From Motiliproteus sp. SC1-56 (lineage in GTDB: Bacteria > Pseudomonadota > Gammaproteobacteria > Pseudomonadales > Balneatricaceae), in contig NZ_JAEMGS010000008.1 of NCBI RefSeq assembly GCF_017309075.1, forward strand, positions 1-64,000: a stretch of 64,000 nucleotides of DNA, given 5' to 3'. The position numbers and the translations under genes are program-made. Position 1 is the stretch's first letter. Each line of letters begins with the position of its first letter. The notes beneath the pieces are model-generated. The model ran no database searches. It saw only the letters and a program-made list of their open reading frames with translations, and was not told where the DNA came from. Shown here piece after piece: positions 63,162 to 64,000 of this stretch.

Positions 63162-64000
63162 ATGCCAGTTCCCGCGGCCTACCTGATCGTCGTTCTGGTC
63201 TGGTCCACCACCCCGTTAGCGATCGTCTGGAGCAGCGAAGCGGTCTCTCCGATCATGGCGGCACTGCTGCGCATGGCCCTGGCGGCCATGGTAGGACAAG
63301 TGCTGCTCTGGGCCTGGCGGATCCCGCTGCCGCTGGATCGCCAGGCGCTGCGCGGCTACGGCTGGGCGATCCTCGGTATTTACGGGGCGATGGCCACCAC
63401 CTACGTGGCCTCCCGCCACGTCCCCTCCGGCCTCATTTCACTGATTTTCGGACTGGCGCCCATTGTCTCGGGGCTGCTGGGCCGACTCTGGCTCAATGAA
63501 CGGGGCTTCACACCGGTGCGCTGGCTGGCCCTGCTGCTGGCGGTGATCGGGCTGGCCCGGATCATGAGCGACAACCTGTTGCTGGACCCCGGCGCCTACG
63601 GCGGCATCGCCCTGATGCTGCTGGCGGTGACCCTGTTCAGCGCCAGTGCGGTGCTGGTCAAGGGCACCGGGAGCCAGATCCATCCCCTGGCGCAGACCGT
63701 TGGCGCGCTCTGGGGATCACTGCCCTGCTACCTGCTGACCTGGTGGCTGCTCGAGGGGCAGTGGCCGGACCTGGCTGCCAGCGGACGCTCACTCTGGGCC
63801 ATCCTCTACCTGGCCCTGTTCGGCTCCCTGCTGGGCTTTGTCTGCTACTTCTACGTACTTAAGCGACTCAGCCCCGGCACGGTGGCGCTGGTGACCCTGA
63901 TCACCCCGGCGATCGCCCTGCTGCTCGGCAACCTGCTGAACGACGAGGCCATCACGCCGCGGCTGCTGCAAGGGGGCGTGATGATCTGCCTGGGGCTGGG
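63162..64000 (+). CDS. EamA/DMT-family transporter, 3' end outside the window
   Basis: Translation from ATG 63162 (AAGGAG 6-7 bases upstream) gives MPVPAAYLIVVLVWSTTPLAIVWSS..., an uninterrupted hydrophobic protein of 279 codons to the window edge with about nine helices. The two-EamA architecture is visible: the first half has LIVVLVWSTTPLAI and VPSGLISLIFGLAPIVSGLLG, the second half LAVTLFSASAVLVKGTG and GSLLGFVCYFYVLKRLSPGTVALVTLITPAIALLLG. It probably exports a small metabolite; substrate unknown. Confidence 0.88.
   Translation, partial: MPVPAAYLIVVLVWSTTPLAIVWSSEAVSPIMAALLRMALAAMVGQVLLWAWRIPLPLDRQALRGYGWAILGIYGAMATTYVASRHVPSGLISLIFGLAPIVSGLLGRLWLNERGFTPVRWLALLLAVIGLARIMSDNLLLDPGAYGGIALMLLAVTLFSASAVLVKGTGSQIHPLAQTVGALWGSLPCYLLTWWLLEGQWPDLAASGRSLWAILYLALFGSLLGFVCYFYVLKRLSPGTVALVTLITPAIALLLGNLLNDEAITPRLLQGGVMICLGL

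Noticed and set aside
63095-63499. 134-codon frame at the right edge
   Set aside because: Low-complexity shadow. The adjacent frame from ATG 63162 with AAGGAG gives a long EamA transporter.

Overview
The window is a chromosomal segment of a GC-rich gammaproteobacterium. Gene order points to the Pseudomonadales/Oceanospirillales side of the class. The block psd, rhodanese, HDOD, rsgA, orn, queG, nnr, tsaE, amiB, mutL, miaA, hfq, hflX, hflK, hflC, DUF2065, hisZ, purA and the block accB, accC, prmA, DUF3426, dusB, fis, purH, purD both follow the Pseudomonas-type order. No genus is assigned from sequence alone. MutL carries the endonuclease-type motifs expected in bacteria without MutH/Dam.

Layout. 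Positions 1-2063 are the end of an integrated element next to the 3' end of an initiator tRNA gene: an IS5-family insertion (1-138), a tyrosine integrase whose last codons were replaced by that insertion, an excisionase-like gene, a divergent Cro/CI-type regulator and 11-bp-periodic GGGCACA repeats that look like integrase arm sites. From 2064 to 21206 is core genome: tRNA-fMet, a membrane-anchored cold-shock-domain protein, slyX, rsmJ, uppP, tsaB, ubiX, mpl, fbp, ppa, an orphan ParA cluster, accBC, prmA, dusB-fis and purHD. From about 21200 to 25200 the sequence becomes AT-rich and holds orphan genes separated by imperfect inverted repeats resembling integron attC sites. I read this as a small cassette cluster without an integrase (CALIN-like).

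From 25241 to 46410 lies the long conserved block for purine synthesis, HflKC membrane proteolysis control, Hfq, mismatch repair, cell-wall amidase, metabolite repair, RNA turnover, ribosome maturation and phospholipid synthesis. From 46557 to 54755 are smaller accessory and stress-type genes: an inositol-monophosphatase-like enzyme with a CBS protein, a tetraheme protein with a UshA-like domain, rsmC, rsuA and a glutamate dehydrogenase. From 54961 to the end are tRNA-Gly(CCC), a PilZ protein, all three genes for tRNA wobble cmo5U/mcmo5U formation (cmoM, cmoA, cmoB), azoR with a divergent LysR regulator and a clear dyad between them, and a 5'-complete EamA transporter cut by the window end.

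The most unusual items are the attC-like cluster, an orphan methyltransferase (57451-58836) whose extreme C-terminus reads QMDLF and so matches the beta-sliding-clamp-binding pentapeptide, the integrase captured in the act of IS5 disruption beside its tRNA target, and the UshA-like tetraheme fusion.
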